Shown here piece after piece: positions 7,400 through 15,728 of a stretch of 53,124 bases of DNA. Location: contig JAHZAU010000005.1 in the NCBI GenBank assembly GCA_019423755.1, positions 1 through 53,124 of the forward strand, given 5' to 3'. Both the position numbers and the translations under genes were made by a program. Every line of letters starts with the position of its first letter. The stretch's first letter is position 1. Under the pieces are notes generated by a model. That model was given only the letters and a program-made list of their open reading frames with translations. It made no database searches and was not told the origin of the DNA. The stretch is from Oscillospiraceae bacterium. GTDB taxonomy: Bacteria > Bacillota > Clostridia > Oscillospirales > Ruminococcaceae.

Positions 7400-8956
7400 A
7401 TGAAGCAACACAACAATCCGCCTGCCTCCAATACGGTCTATCGGGTCTCCCTGGTTATTTCCATCCTGATCGCCGTATGGGGCATCGTCAGCAGCAAGAC
7501 CTTCGAGGCCGCCGCCAACGCCCTCATGGCCTTCATCAAGCAGAACCTTTCCTGGCTGTATCTCATCGCCATGCTGTTCTTTGTGGTCTTTGCCGTGGGA
7601 GTGGCCTTCAGCCGCTACGGGAACATCCGGTTGGGGCCGGACGATTCCCGTCCCGAGCACAGCACCGCCTCCTGGTTTGCCATGCTCTTTGGCGCCGGCA
7701 TGGGCATCGGCCTCATCTTCTGGGGCATCTCCGAGCCGCTGAGCCACTTTGCCGCCCCGCCGGTGGGCATCGAGGCCGGCAGCGCCGAGGCCGCCAACTT
7801 CGCCATGCGCGCTTCCTTCATGCACTGGGGCTTCCACCCCTGGGCAAACTACGCCATCATCGGCATGGGCCTTGCCTACTTCCAGTTCCGCAAAAATAAA
7901 CCCGGCCTGATCAGCAGCCTCTTCATCCCCATCCTGGGCGAGGAACGCACCCGCGGCCCCATCGGCAAGGCCATCGACATCTTTGCCGTCATCGCCACCA
8001 TCGCCGGCGTGGCAACCTCCCTGGGCCAGGGCACCCTGCAGATCAACAGCGGCCTCAACTACCTCTTCGGCATCCCCAGCAACCAGATCACCTGGTTGGT
8101 GATCATCGTGATCATCGCCATCGTCTACATCCGCACCGCCATCACCGGCGTGGATAAGGGCATCCGCCTGATCTCCGACATCAACCTTTACCTGGCGCTG
8201 GCGCTGGTGGCCGTGGCCTTCCTGGTGGGTCCCACCGTCAATATCCTCAACATCTTCACCAGCGGCATGGGCCAGTACATGCAGAACTTCCTGGGCGACA
8301 GCCTGAACATCGACCCCTTCGGCGACAACACCTGGTTCAACGCTTGGCGCATCTTCTACTGGGCTTGGTGGATCGCTTGGGCTCCCTTCGTCGGCACCTT
8401 CATCGCCCGCATCTCCAAGGGACGCACCGTCCGCGAGTTCATCCTGGGCGTCATCGTCGCCCCCTCCATCGCCTCCATCATCTGGTTCTCGGTGTTCGGC
8501 GGCATGGGCCTGGGCGTAGCGGAAAAGCTGGGTCTGGACACCATCAGCCAGATGGTCACCGCTCCGGAGACCGCCCTCTTCCAGGTGTTTAACCTCTACC
8601 CCCTGGGCAAGATCCTCTCCATCGTCACCATCATCCTGCTCTGCACCTTCTTCATCACCTCGGCAAACTCCGCCACCTTCGTGCTGAGCATGTTCTCCTC
8701 CGGCGGCGACCTGGACCCCTCCAACCGCAAAAAGGTCATCTGGGGCGTGGTGCAGGCGGTGGTCGCCTTCGCTCTGCTGCTTTCCGGCGGCCTGAGCGCC
8801 CTGCAGACCGCTTCGGTGGCTGCGGCCTTCCCCTTCATCTTTATTATGCTCCTTTCCTGCTGGAGCCTGGTCAAGGCCTTCCGGGAGGAGAAATTCCCCG
8901 CTAAATCCGGCCCGGAGCCGTCCGCCCCCGCGCAGGACGCCCCCACCGAAGAATAA
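7400..8956 (+). CDS. BCCT-family betaine/carnitine/choline transporter
   Basis: 518 residues with about 12 membrane spans. The family hallmarks are GAGMGIGLIFWGISEPLSH around residues 93-111 (the glycine-rich unwound helix) and FYWAWWIAWAPFVGTFIARI around residues 318-337. The tail is short and acidic (EPSAPAQDAPTEE). BCCT permeases import trimethylammonium compounds, often with Na+. Because betaine-type reductase subunits follow 34 bp downstream, glycine betaine (or a close relative) is the likely substrate. RBS AAGGAGAG precedes the ATG. It is first in the operon, behind the promoter at 7211. Confidence 0.93.
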   Translation: MKQHNNPPASNTVYRVSLVISILIAVWGIVSSKTFEAAANALMAFIKQNLSWLYLIAMLFFVVFAVGVAFSRYGNIRLGPDDSRPEHSTASWFAMLFGAGMGIGLIFWGISEPLSHFAAPPVGIEAGSAEAANFAMRASFMHWGFHPWANYAIIGMGLAYFQFRKNKPGLISSLFIPILGEERTRGPIGKAIDIFAVIATIAGVATSLGQGTLQINSGLNYLFGIPSNQITWLVIIVIIAIVYIRTAITGVDKGIRLISDINLYLALALVAVAFLVGPTVNILNIFTSGMGQYMQNFLGDSLNIDPFGDNTWFNAWRIFYWAWWIAWAPFVGTFIARISKGRTVREFILGVIVAPSIASIIWFSVFGGMGLGVAEKLGLDTISQMVTAPETALFQVFNLYPLGKILSIVTIILLCTFFITSANSATFVLSMFSSGGDLDPSNRKKVIWGVVQAVVAFALLLSGGLSALQTASVAAAFPFIFIMLLSCWSLVKAFREEKFPAKSGPEPSAPAQDAPTEE

Positions 8957-8990
8957 TCATTCCCCTGAAATATCAATCTGGAGGTTTGTT

Positions 8991-10313
8991 ATGAAACTCA
9001 CAATCAACAATTTCCCGGTACATGAGATGCGCTTTGGAGAACAGGACTCCTACGTAAACGGCGTGCTCACCATCAACAAGGAAAAGGCCCTGGATGTGGT
9101 CCGCGGTGTCAAGGACATCGTGGACCCCGACCTGGAGATCGTCAACCCCGGCGACATGGTCCGCCTCTGCCCGGTCAAAGAGGTCATCGAGCCCCGCTCC
9201 CGTGAGGACGGCCGCTGCATCTTCCCCGGCGTCACCGGCGACACCACCTACTGCGGCGAAGGCGAAGTAAACGCGCTCAAAAACTGCTGCGTCACCGTCG
9301 TAGGCAAACACTGGGGCGGCTTCCAGGACGGCGTCATCGACATGGGCGGCGAAGGCGCAAAATACGTCTACTTCTCCCAGCTCATCAACCTGGTGCTGGT
9401 AAGCGACACCGCCGAGGAGTTTGAAAAACGCGAGCAGCAGAAGAAGAACCACGCCCTGCGCTGGGCCGGTATGCTGCTGGCGGAGCACGTCGGCTCCATC
9501 GTCCGCGGCCAGACCGCTCCCGAAAAAGAGGAGTACGAGTTTGAGCCGGTAAGCAAACGCAGCCCCCAGGTCCAGGCCCTGCCCTCTGTGGTACTGGTGA
9601 TGCAGTTCCAGTCCCAGATGGAAAACCCCGGCTACAACGACCTGTACTACGGCTGGGACACCAACCGCATGGTGCCCACTTACACAAGCCCCACCGAGAT
9701 CCTGGACGGCGCGGTCATCTCCGGCTCCTTCATGCCCTGCTCCTCCAAGTGGTCCACCTATGACATCCAGAACGCTCCCATTATCAAGGAACTGATGAAC
9801 GAGCACGGCAAGACCCTCAACTTCCTGGGCGTCATCACCTCCAACCTGAACGTGGCTCTGGAGCAGAAGGAGCGCTCCGGCATCATCGTGGCCAACATCG
9901 CCAAAAACCTGGGCGCAGACAGCGCCATCGTCGCCGAGGAAGGCTACGGCAACCCCGACGCCGACTTCATCATCTGCCTGGTAGACCTGGAAGACCAGGG
10001 CATCAAGACCATCGGCCTGACCAACGAGTGCACCGGTCGTGACGGCGCTTCCCAGCCGCTGGTCTCCCTGGACGAAAAGGCCAACGCCATCGTCTCCTGC
10101 GGCAACGTTTCCGAGCTTATCGAGCTGCCCGCTATGCGCGTCATCGGCGAGCTGGAAGCTCTCGGCCGCGACGGTCTCTCCGGCGGCTGGGGCGGCGACG
10201 AAATCCTCGGCCCCTCCGTCCGTCCCGACGGCTCCATCATTATGGAAAACAACTCCATGTTCTGCGGCGACCAGGTTCTCGGCTGGTCCATCAAGACCAT
10301 GAAGGACTTTTAA
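8991..10313 (+). CDS. grdI: glycine/sarcosine/betaine reductase component B, proprotein subunit (probably betaine-type GrdI)
   Basis: 440 residues, the size of the GrdE/GrdG/GrdI proproteins. These are cleaved at an internal Cys to form a pyruvoyl group that binds the substrate amine. Candidates are Cys250 in GSFMPCSSKWSTYD, near the position of the known GrdE cleavage site, and Cys347 in TNECTGRDG; I cannot decide between them from sequence alone. RBS GGAGG lies 7 bp before the ATG. The protein partners with the next gene in component B, which makes the substrate-derived adduct passed to selenoprotein A. The betaine assignment, rather than sarcosine or glycine, rests on the upstream BCCT transporter. 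Confidence 0.85.
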   Translation: MKLTINNFPVHEMRFGEQDSYVNGVLTINKEKALDVVRGVKDIVDPDLEIVNPGDMVRLCPVKEVIEPRSREDGRCIFPGVTGDTTYCGEGEVNALKNCCVTVVGKHWGGFQDGVIDMGGEGAKYVYFSQLINLVLVSDTAEEFEKREQQKKNHALRWAGMLLAEHVGSIVRGQTAPEKEEYEFEPVSKRSPQVQALPSVVLVMQFQSQMENPGYNDLYYGWDTNRMVPTYTSPTEILDGAVISGSFMPCSSKWSTYDIQNAPIIKELMNEHGKTLNFLGVITSNLNVALEQKERSGIIVANIAKNLGADSAIVAEEGYGNPDADFIICLVDLEDQGIKTIGLTNECTGRDGASQPLVSLDEKANAIVSCGNVSELIELPAMRVIGELEALGRDGLSGGWGGDEILGPSVRPDGSIIMENNSMFCGDQVLGWSIKTMKDF

Positions 10314-10361
10314 CCGGCTCCCTGCCGTCACACATCAGGCAAAACAAGGAGGATCTCTCGA

Positions 10362-11675
10362 ATGAAAAACGTAGTTCTGTATATCAACCAGTTCTTTGGA
10401 CAGATCGGCGGCGAGGACAAAGCCGATTTCGCCCCGGTCATCACCACCGACCCCAACGGCGTTTCCCAGCTGCTGGACGCTTCCCTCACCGACGCCAAGG
10501 TGACCCACACCATCATCTGCGGCGATAACTTCATGGGCTCCCGCCAGGAAGAAGCGGTGAAATTCATCGTTGACAGCCTCAAGGAGGTGGAGTTCGACGC
10601 CTTCGTGGCAGGCCCTGCCTTCCAGGCTGGCCGTTACGGTTCCGCCTGCGGCAACGCCTGCAAGGCCGTTATGGAAAATTACCACGTACCGGTGGTCACC
10701 TCCATGCACGTGGAAAACCCCGGCGTGGAGATGTTCCGCTCCCAGATGCCCATCATGCAGGGCGGCCACAGCGCAGCCAGCATGAAGAAGGACGTCAAAG
10801 CCATGGCAAACTACCTGAACAAGGTGCTGTCCGGCGAGCCCATCGGCCCCGCTGACGAGGAAGGCTACTTCCCCACCGGCCACCGTCATCAGGTATGGCG
10901 CAAGGACGGCCTGACCGCCGCCAAACGTACCGTGGCCATGCTGCTCAAGAAGGTCCACGGCGAGGAGTTCGTCACCGAGCTGCCCATCCCCAAATCCGAC
11001 CGCGTCGCCATCGCTGCTCCGGTCAAGGACCTGGCTCACGCCAAGATCGCCCTGGTCACCACCGGCGGCGTCGTCCCGGTAGACAACCCCGACCGCATCC
11101 AGTCCGCTTCCGCTACCCGCTGGGGCCGCTACGATATGTCCGGCATGGAGAGACTGGAGTCCGGCGTCTTCAAGACCATCCACGCCGGTTACGACCCGGC
11201 AGTTTGTGACGCCAACCCCAACGTCTGCGTTCCGCTGGACGCTATGCGCGACTTCGAGAAGCAGGGCGTCATCGGCTCGCTGGATAACTTCTTCTACACC
11301 ACCGTCGGCACCGGCACCACCCAGGCCGAGGCCACCCGCATGGGCTCCGAGATCGCCAAATACCTCCACGACGAGCAGGTAGACGGCGTCATCATGGTCT
11401 CCACGTGAGGCACCTGCACTCGCTGCGGCGCAGCGATGACCAAAGCCATCGAGGCTACCGGCCTGCCCATCGTGCAGATCGCCAACCTGACCCCCATTGC
11501 CAAGACCGTCGGCTCCAACCGTATCGTCAACAGCTTCTCCATCCCCTACCCCATGGGCGACCCCAACCGCACCCCCGAGGAGGAGTACCAGATGCGTCAG
11601 CGCATCGTCCGCGAGGCGCTCACCGCTCTGACCACCGACATCAAGGAGCAGACCATCTTCAAAGCCGAGCTGTAA
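10362..11675 (+). CDS. grdH: glycine/sarcosine/betaine reductase component B selenoprotein (probably betaine-type GrdH), Sec at residue 349
   Basis: 437 residues when the in-frame TGA at 11406-11408 is read as selenocysteine. The frame continues without another stop to the TAA at 11673. The active-site segment reads STUGTCTRCGAAMTKA, giving the U-x-x-C-x-x-C pattern of selenoprotein B. A SECIS-like hairpin follows the TGA. A conventional gene caller would break this gene into 10362-11408 and 11436-11675. RBS AAGGAGG precedes the ATG. With GrdI it cleaves the C-N bond of the amine, forming the carboxymethyl-Se intermediate of Stickland-type reduction. GrdA, GrdC, GrdD and thioredoxin genes are not in the window and must be elsewhere. 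Confidence 0.9.
11409..11446 (+). promoter_or_regulatory. bacterial SECIS-like hairpin in grdH
   Basis: TCGCTGC (11420-11426) pairs perfectly with GCAGCGA (11430-11436) around a GGC loop. The loop begins 19 nt after the UGA, within the 16-37 nt window known for bacterial SECIS elements, and its first bases are GG. This supports UGA recoding by SelB. Confidence 0.75.
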
Positions 11676-11880
11676 AAGCTCCCTCTCCCCCGTTTTCCCT
11701 TTTTTCCTTTGTGTGTCCCGGGGGACCACCCTTTCCCCCGGGCACCTATTCCCGCACGTTTTCTGTGAGAGTCACCCTTTCTCCCTCAGACCACGCTGCG
11801 GCCTAATGTAAGAACTCTGAGTTTTTCTCTCTTTCTTTCCTTATATCTCACCCCCATCCGGAGTTGCTGACCGGATGGGC

Positions 11881-11940
11881 CTAGTTGGAGCAAAGCTCCA
11901 ACTAACGAAAGAAGCTCCCTTGGAAGGGAGCTTCTTTTTT
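11881..11940 (+). terminator. R1 double-hairpin terminator, copy D
   Basis: Hairpin 1 is CTAGTTGGAGC-AAA-GCTCCAACTA, with both arms changed together relative to copy B. Hairpin 2 is GAAGCTCCCTT-GGA-AGGGAGCTTC with six T. It ends the BCCT-grd operon about 205 bp after the grdH stop. Confidence 0.88.
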
Positions 11941-12125
11941 TGCGGCGGGGAAGCCCCCGCTGGCATTTTCGCGGCGCAGGGCCTGCGCTGGCAATATCGC
12001 GCACCCACTTTTTTGAAAGCGGAAAACGAGTAACCCGCGGCGATATTTCTCACGATGCGGGAATTTTATTTTCCCTTTCGGAAAAACCAGGTGCGCGAAA
12101 CAGGGAGCGCAGGCTCTGCGCCCCG
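11941..12125. repeat. R2 repeat island downstream of grdH
   Basis: The 556 bp gap 11676-12231 holds no gene. After a T-rich stretch and R1 copy D come R2 modules: GCGGGGAAGCCCCCGC with TGGCATTTTCGCG, then GCGCAGGGCCTGCGC with TGGCAATATCGCGCAC and GAGTAACCCGCGGCG. A reverse block GCGCGAAACAGGGAGCGCAG follows near 12090. Confidence 0.75.
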
Positions 12126-12174
12126 CCGCAAGCGCCAACGAACGAAAGAACGCCCCTTGCGGGACGTTCTTTTC
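12126..12174 (+). terminator. R1 copy E, left arm of hairpin 1 lost
   Basis: Only GCAAGCGCCAACGAACGAAAG remains of hairpin 1 and the linker. Hairpin 2 GAACGCCCC-TTGC-GGGACGTTC has four T. It faces the minus-strand gene that ends at 12232. Confidence 0.7.
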
Positions 12175-12177
12175 TCA

Positions 12178-12229
12178 TGGAAAAGTGAAAAGTGAATAGT
12201 GAAGAGGGAAGAGGGAATAGGGAAGAAAC
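12178..12229 (-). repeat. R3 tandem repeat
   Basis: Reverse-orientation GAAAAGTGAATAGTGAAGAG units abut the stop codon of the 12232 gene. Confidence 0.75.
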
Positions 12230-12231
12230 AG

Positions 12232-13188
12232 TTACTGCTCCTCCACCGGGCCGTGGGCGATGGCGTATTCGCCCAGGGTGCGGGTGCGCAGGACAAAAGC
12301 TTCGTGTACCGGGTCGTACTCCGCCTGCCGCTCCACCAGCTCCCCGTCCACGATCTCATAAAGCACACTACCCTCGGCGGCCGGAAGGATCAGCTCCCCG
12401 GCGGCGCTGAACTGGTCCAGTTCCCCCAGGAAACGGTGGAAGTCCAGGTCGGCATCGTAACGGGCCAGGATGTCCCGGTCGTGCTCCTGGGTGTAGTCCA
12501 GCATGACCGCGTCCTCGCTGTACATCCGCACGGTGAACAGCGCCTCGTCGGCAAAGTTAAACACCGCGGTGCCGCTGTCCCCCGGGCGCACCTGCCACAC
12601 CGCCGGGCCGTACACGTCGTTGGGCCAGTCGAAGGCCACCGGCCCCGGGGCGGAGGGGTTCTGGATGCTGCCGCGGATGGTCACCCGCTGGGTCTGGTTG
12701 GGGGTGCCGCGCTCCGAAAGGGCCGCCTGGTATTCCAGGGGCTGGGCTTCCAGGCTGGCAAGCTCCGTCTCCAGCTCCAGCCGCAGGTACCAGGCGTCTT
12801 CGGTCAGGCCCAGGTCCTCCGCTTCGGCGCGGTAGAGGCTGGATTCCTCCAGGGTGCCGTCCTCGGGCAGGGCGCCGGCCTCCCCCCGCTCCACCAGGCT
12901 GATCTTCCAGTCCTTGCCGGCGGGGCCGGTGTAAGGCTCCGTCCCCTGCATCAGCGGCAGGTAGAGGGTCTGCCCCGGCTGGGCGTGCAGGCCGTCCTCC
13001 CAGTCTACCAGGGCGCGCTGGCCCTGCCGGTCCTCCTGCACCATCTTTGTTACGTCCAGTTCCAGCCCCTGGGGCCAGGGGGTCTTGCCGTCCAGCCGCT
13101 CGCCGCTTACCTGCACATCCGCCAGCGCCGCCGTACTCAAAGCCAGGGCCAGGGCCGCCGCGGCTGCTGCGCTTACCATTGGTTTCAT
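12232..13188 (-). CDS. secreted protein of unknown function
   Basis: 318 residues. It begins with a clear signal peptide (residues 1-23, Ala/Leu-rich, with TAALA-D as a likely cleavage site). The mature part is acidic, mostly beta-prone and has no Cys, no transmembrane anchor and no sorting signal, so it is probably released or held non-covalently at the surface. I recognise no family. RBS AAGGAGG lies about 7 bp before the ATG. Its promoter is at 13244-13272. It is a single-gene unit, divergent from the two coat-like genes. Confidence 0.8.
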   Translation of the reverse strand: MKPMVSAAAAAALALALSTAALADVQVSGERLDGKTPWPQGLELDVTKMVQEDRQGQRALVDWEDGLHAQPGQTLYLPLMQGTEPYTGPAGKDWKISLVERGEAGALPEDGTLEESSLYRAEAEDLGLTEDAWYLRLELETELASLEAQPLEYQAALSERGTPNQTQRVTIRGSIQNPSAPGPVAFDWPNDVYGPAVWQVRPGDSGTAVFNFADEALFTVRMYSEDAVMLDYTQEHDRDILARYDADLDFHRFLGELDQFSAAGELILPAAEGSVLYEIVDGELVERQAEYDPVHEAFVLRTRTLGEYAIAHGPVEEQ

Positions 13189-13243
13189 TGTTTTTTCCTC
13201 CTTGGGATAAAATGGTTTTGTCCGGTCCCGGCTGTCTGCAACC

Positions 13244-13272
13244 AGTATAGCGGCCCGGCCCGGCGGCGGCAA
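13244..13272 (-). promoter_or_regulatory. promoter for the 12232 gene
   Basis: On the minus strand: TTGCCG (13272-13267), 17 bp spacer, TATACT (13249-13244). It is one of the TTGC-type -35 boxes of this window. Confidence 0.55.
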
Positions 13273-13486
13273 TCGTATGTTTCTGGGAAAAATGGCGGCA
13301 GCTTCCTGCCGGGCGGCGGGTTTTGCAGGATCTGTTCGCCGGGGCTGGCAGGAGGTGGCGCCGCTGGGGTTTTCTGCGGCGGATGGCAGAACTTTTCAGG
13401 GAGGATGCCGCCGGCTTGGGGCAGACTAACCCTTGCAGCGGCCCGGCGCTTTGCCCGGCCTAATTTTTCGTCAAGGAGGTGCCGTC

Positions 13487-13675
13487 ATGCCCGAATGGAC
13501 CACCAAAGAGCTTTCCTGCATCCAGGAGCTGCTGGGACAGGAGGAGGTGCTGGTGAAGAAGTTTCAGTTTTACGCCCAGCTCACCGACGACCCGCAGCTG
13601 CGCTCCAAATGCGAACAGATCGCCTCGCGCCACCAGAACCACTACAACAAGCTGCTTTGCCAGCTGGGCCAGTAG
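13487..13675 (+). CDS. small helical protein, probably coat/ferritin-like partner of the Coat_F protein
   Basis: 62 residues starting at the ATG behind AAGGAGGT. It is entirely helical in character (MPEWTTKELSCIQELLGQEE...), with a C-terminal segment ASRHQNHYNKLLCQLGQ. Such short helical proteins are commonly encoded just upstream of Coat_F-domain proteins in Clostridia, where the pair resembles a split ferritin-like bundle. The next gene starts 27 bp downstream, so they form a two-gene operon. The coat link is inferred from the neighbour. Confidence 0.72.
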   Translation: MPEWTTKELSCIQELLGQEEVLVKKFQFYAQLTDDPQLRSKCEQIASRHQNHYNKLLCQLGQ

Positions 13676-13702
13676 CCCACCCACCGAAAGGAGCGATGCC
13701 CC

Positions 13703-13972
13703 ATGGAACCTCACACCCTCACCGACCGGGAGATGATGGCCGACGCCCTGGCTTCCCAGAAGCAGGCCGCCTCCTGCTGCAACACCTTTGCCGGGGAATG
13801 CGCCTCCCCGGCGCTGCTGGCGGAGTTTCTCAACCTGCTGGGGGAGGAGCACCAGATCCAGTACGAGATCTTTGCCGAGATGCAGAAGCGCGGCTGGTAC
13901 CCCACCACCCCCGCCACGCCCCAGCAGCTCATCGCCGCCCGGCAGAAGTTCCTCCCCACTACCAACAACTAA
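13703..13972 (+). CDS. Coat_F-domain (spore coat CotF-like) protein
   Basis: 89 residues. The pattern TDREMMADALASQKQAAS, ECASPALLAEFLNLLGEEHQ and EIFAEMQKRGWYPT is characteristic of the Coat_F family, named from the Bacillus subtilis spore coat protein CotF. Many Clostridial members are short and are also made in vegetative cells. RBS GAAAGGAGCG precedes the ATG. The last codons ACC AAC AAC TAA run into a degenerate R1 element (copy F). Confidence 0.85.
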   Translation: MEPHTLTDREMMADALASQKQAASCCNTFAGECASPALLAEFLNLLGEEHQIQYEIFAEMQKRGWYPTTPATPQQLIAARQKFLPTTNN

Positions 13973-14020
13973 CGCTAACGAAAGAACGTCCCCGACAGGA
14001 CGTTCTTTTTTTGCGGGGAA
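13966..14020 (+). terminator. R1 copy F, hairpin 1 degenerate
   Basis: AACTAACGCTAACGAAAG keeps the right end and linker, and includes the TAA of the Coat_F gene. Hairpin 2 GAACGTCC-CCGACA-GGACGTTC with seven T is intact. Confidence 0.75.
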
Positions 14021-14024
14021 GCCC

Positions 14025-14082
14025 CCACCCTATTCCCTATTCACTTTTCACTATTCACTTTTCCCTTTTCCCTTTTCATTAT
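14025..14082 (+). repeat. R3 tandem repeat
   Basis: TTCCCTATTCACTTTTCACT-type units and decayed CCCTTTTCCC units. The 347 bp gap 13973-14319 otherwise holds R1 copy F and the galK leader. No convincing galK promoter was found; TATATT at 14206 lacks a good -35. Confidence 0.75.
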
Positions 14083-14319
14083 CTATCTTGTACCCTTTTA
14101 GTGGAGGTTTTTGGGCAATCGGGAGAAAATCCAAGAAGGGGACGCATTTTTTGTGAATAAAATGACAACAAAGCGGTTGATTTTTCCCCCGTTTTTCGGT
14201 ACCCTTATATTAGAGAAACATGGGTTTCTTGGAAAATCCGGCGCCGGCGCAAGGCGGCTTCGTCCCGCCCCCGGCAGCCCGCCTTTTTATCCTTTCCAGT
14301 TTGCAAGGAGGTATTCCCC

Positions 14320-15618
14320 ATGGAACATACCCAGGCTTTGACCCAACGCATCCAGGACGGCGCCTACGACTCCGTCCTTTCTTACCTGCATCCCGGCGCA
14401 GCGGACCTTTCCCGCCACCGCCAGCGTCTCTGCCAGGTGGCCGAGACCTTCCGCCAGCAGTTTGGCGACCAGCCGGTCCGCCTCTTCAGCGCTCCCGGCC
14501 GCACCGAGATCGGCGGCAACCACACCGACCATCAGCACGGCTGCGTGGTGGGTGCCAGCGTGGACCTGGACATCGTCTGCGCCGCCTGCCCCAACGGCAC
14601 CAACACCGTCCGCATCCTCTCTGAGGGCTACCCCATGGAGGAGGTGGACCTGTCCGACCTGGAGGTCCACCCCGAGGACTACAACCGTTCCCGCGCCCTG
14701 ATCCGCGGCGTGGCGGCGGGCCTTAGGGAACGGGGCTTTGCCATCGGCGGCTTCGACGCCACCATGACCTCCGACGTGCTGGGCGGCTCGGGGCTTTCCT
14801 CCTCCGCCGCCTACGAGGTGCTGCTGGGTACCCTCTTTAGCTGCCTCTTTAATGACAATACCGTCACCCCCATCCAGGTGGCGCAGATCGGCCAGTATGC
14901 CGAAAACAAATACTTCGGCAAGCCCTGCGGCCTGCTGGACCAGATGTCCTGCTCGGTGGGCGGCTTTGTGGCCATGGACTTCTACAATCCCGCTGCCCCC
15001 ATGGTGGACAAGGTGGACTTTGACTTTGCCACCACCGGCTACGTTATGTGCATCGTGGACTCCCGCGCCGACCACGCCGACCTAACCGACGATTACGCCG
15101 CCATCACCCGGGAAAACCGTCAGGTGGCCCAGTTCTTCGGCAAGGAGGTGCTGCGCCAGGTACCGGCCCAGGACTTCTACGCAAACCTGGCCCAGCTGCG
15201 CCAGCAGGTCTGCGACCGCGCCATCCTGCGCGCCCACCACTTCTTCCAGGAGAACCTGCGCGCCCAGCAGATCGCCCAGGCCTTGCGGGAGCACGACTTT
15301 GCCTCCTTCCTGAAGCTGTCCGCCGCGTCGGGCCGCTCGTCCTTCATGTACCTGCAGAACATCTACTCCGCGTCCCAGCCCCTTTCCCAGGGCGTTTCGG
15401 TAGCTTTGGCCGCCACCGAACACCTGCTCCAGGGCCAGGGAGCCTTCCGCATCCACGGCGGCGGCTTCGGCGGCACCATCCAGGTGTTCGTCCCCCAGGC
15501 GATGGTGGAGGATTACCGCCGGGGCATCGACGCGGTGCTGGGAGAAGGCGCCTGCCACCTGCTTTCCATCCGTCCCGTGGGCGGCATTGAGCTAGTTGGC
15601 ACCCCCGGTGCCAACTAA
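14320..15618 (+). CDS. galK: galactokinase (GHMP kinase family)
   Basis: 432 residues. Galactokinase phosphorylates galactose at C1, the first committed step of the Leloir pathway. Motifs in order: GRTEIGGNHTDHQHG (about 61-75, galactose-binding signature with Ile-Gly-Gly for the usual Leu-Ile-Gly), GGSGLSSSAAYE (phosphate loop, about 152-163), GLLDQMSC with the catalytic Asp (about 205-212), and HGGGFGGTIQVF near the C-terminus. RBS CAAGGAGG precedes the ATG. galT follows 110 bp downstream. The last eight codons and the TAA lie inside hairpin 1 of R1 copy G, so the tail LVGTPGAN is repeat-encoded. Confidence 0.93.
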   Translation: MEHTQALTQRIQDGAYDSVLSYLHPGAADLSRHRQRLCQVAETFRQQFGDQPVRLFSAPGRTEIGGNHTDHQHGCVVGASVDLDIVCAACPNGTNTVRILSEGYPMEEVDLSDLEVHPEDYNRSRALIRGVAAGLRERGFAIGGFDATMTSDVLGGSGLSSSAAYEVLLGTLFSCLFNDNTVTPIQVAQIGQYAENKYFGKPCGLLDQMSCSVGGFVAMDFYNPAAPMVDKVDFDFATTGYVMCIVDSRADHADLTDDYAAITRENRQVAQFFGKEVLRQVPAQDFYANLAQLRQQVCDRAILRAHHFFQENLRAQQIAQALREHDFASFLKLSAASGRSSFMYLQNIYSASQPLSQGVSVALAATEHLLQGQGAFRIHGGGFGGTIQVFVPQAMVEDYRRGIDAVLGEGACHLLSIRPVGGIELVGTPGAN

Positions 15619-15650
15619 CGAAAGAAGCTTCCTGACGGAATCTTCTTTCC
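15592..15650 (+). terminator. R1 copy G with weakened hairpin 2, between galK and galT
   Basis: Hairpin 1 CTAGTTGGCACC-CCC-GGTGCCAACTA is perfect and contains the galK stop. Hairpin 2 reads GAAGCTTCC-TGAC-GGAATCTTC, with an internal disruption and only three T. It may be a partial terminator that lets galT be expressed. Confidence 0.7.
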
Positions 15651-15728
15651 CCAGCATCTCGGGAAACGATTTCGTAGCCAAAACTTATTTGTCACAACTT
15701 TCATCTTACATAAATGGAGGAATCTCAC

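Noticed and set aside
11436..11675. A separate small gene after the TGA at 11406.
   Set aside because: It is in frame with the upstream part, continues the selenoprotein B sequence and has no RBS of its own.
12199..14160. A 653-codon plus-strand open frame spanning the secreted-protein gene and both coat-like genes.
   Set aside because: It crosses repeats and two well-supported coat-like genes in other frames and has no recognisable domains.
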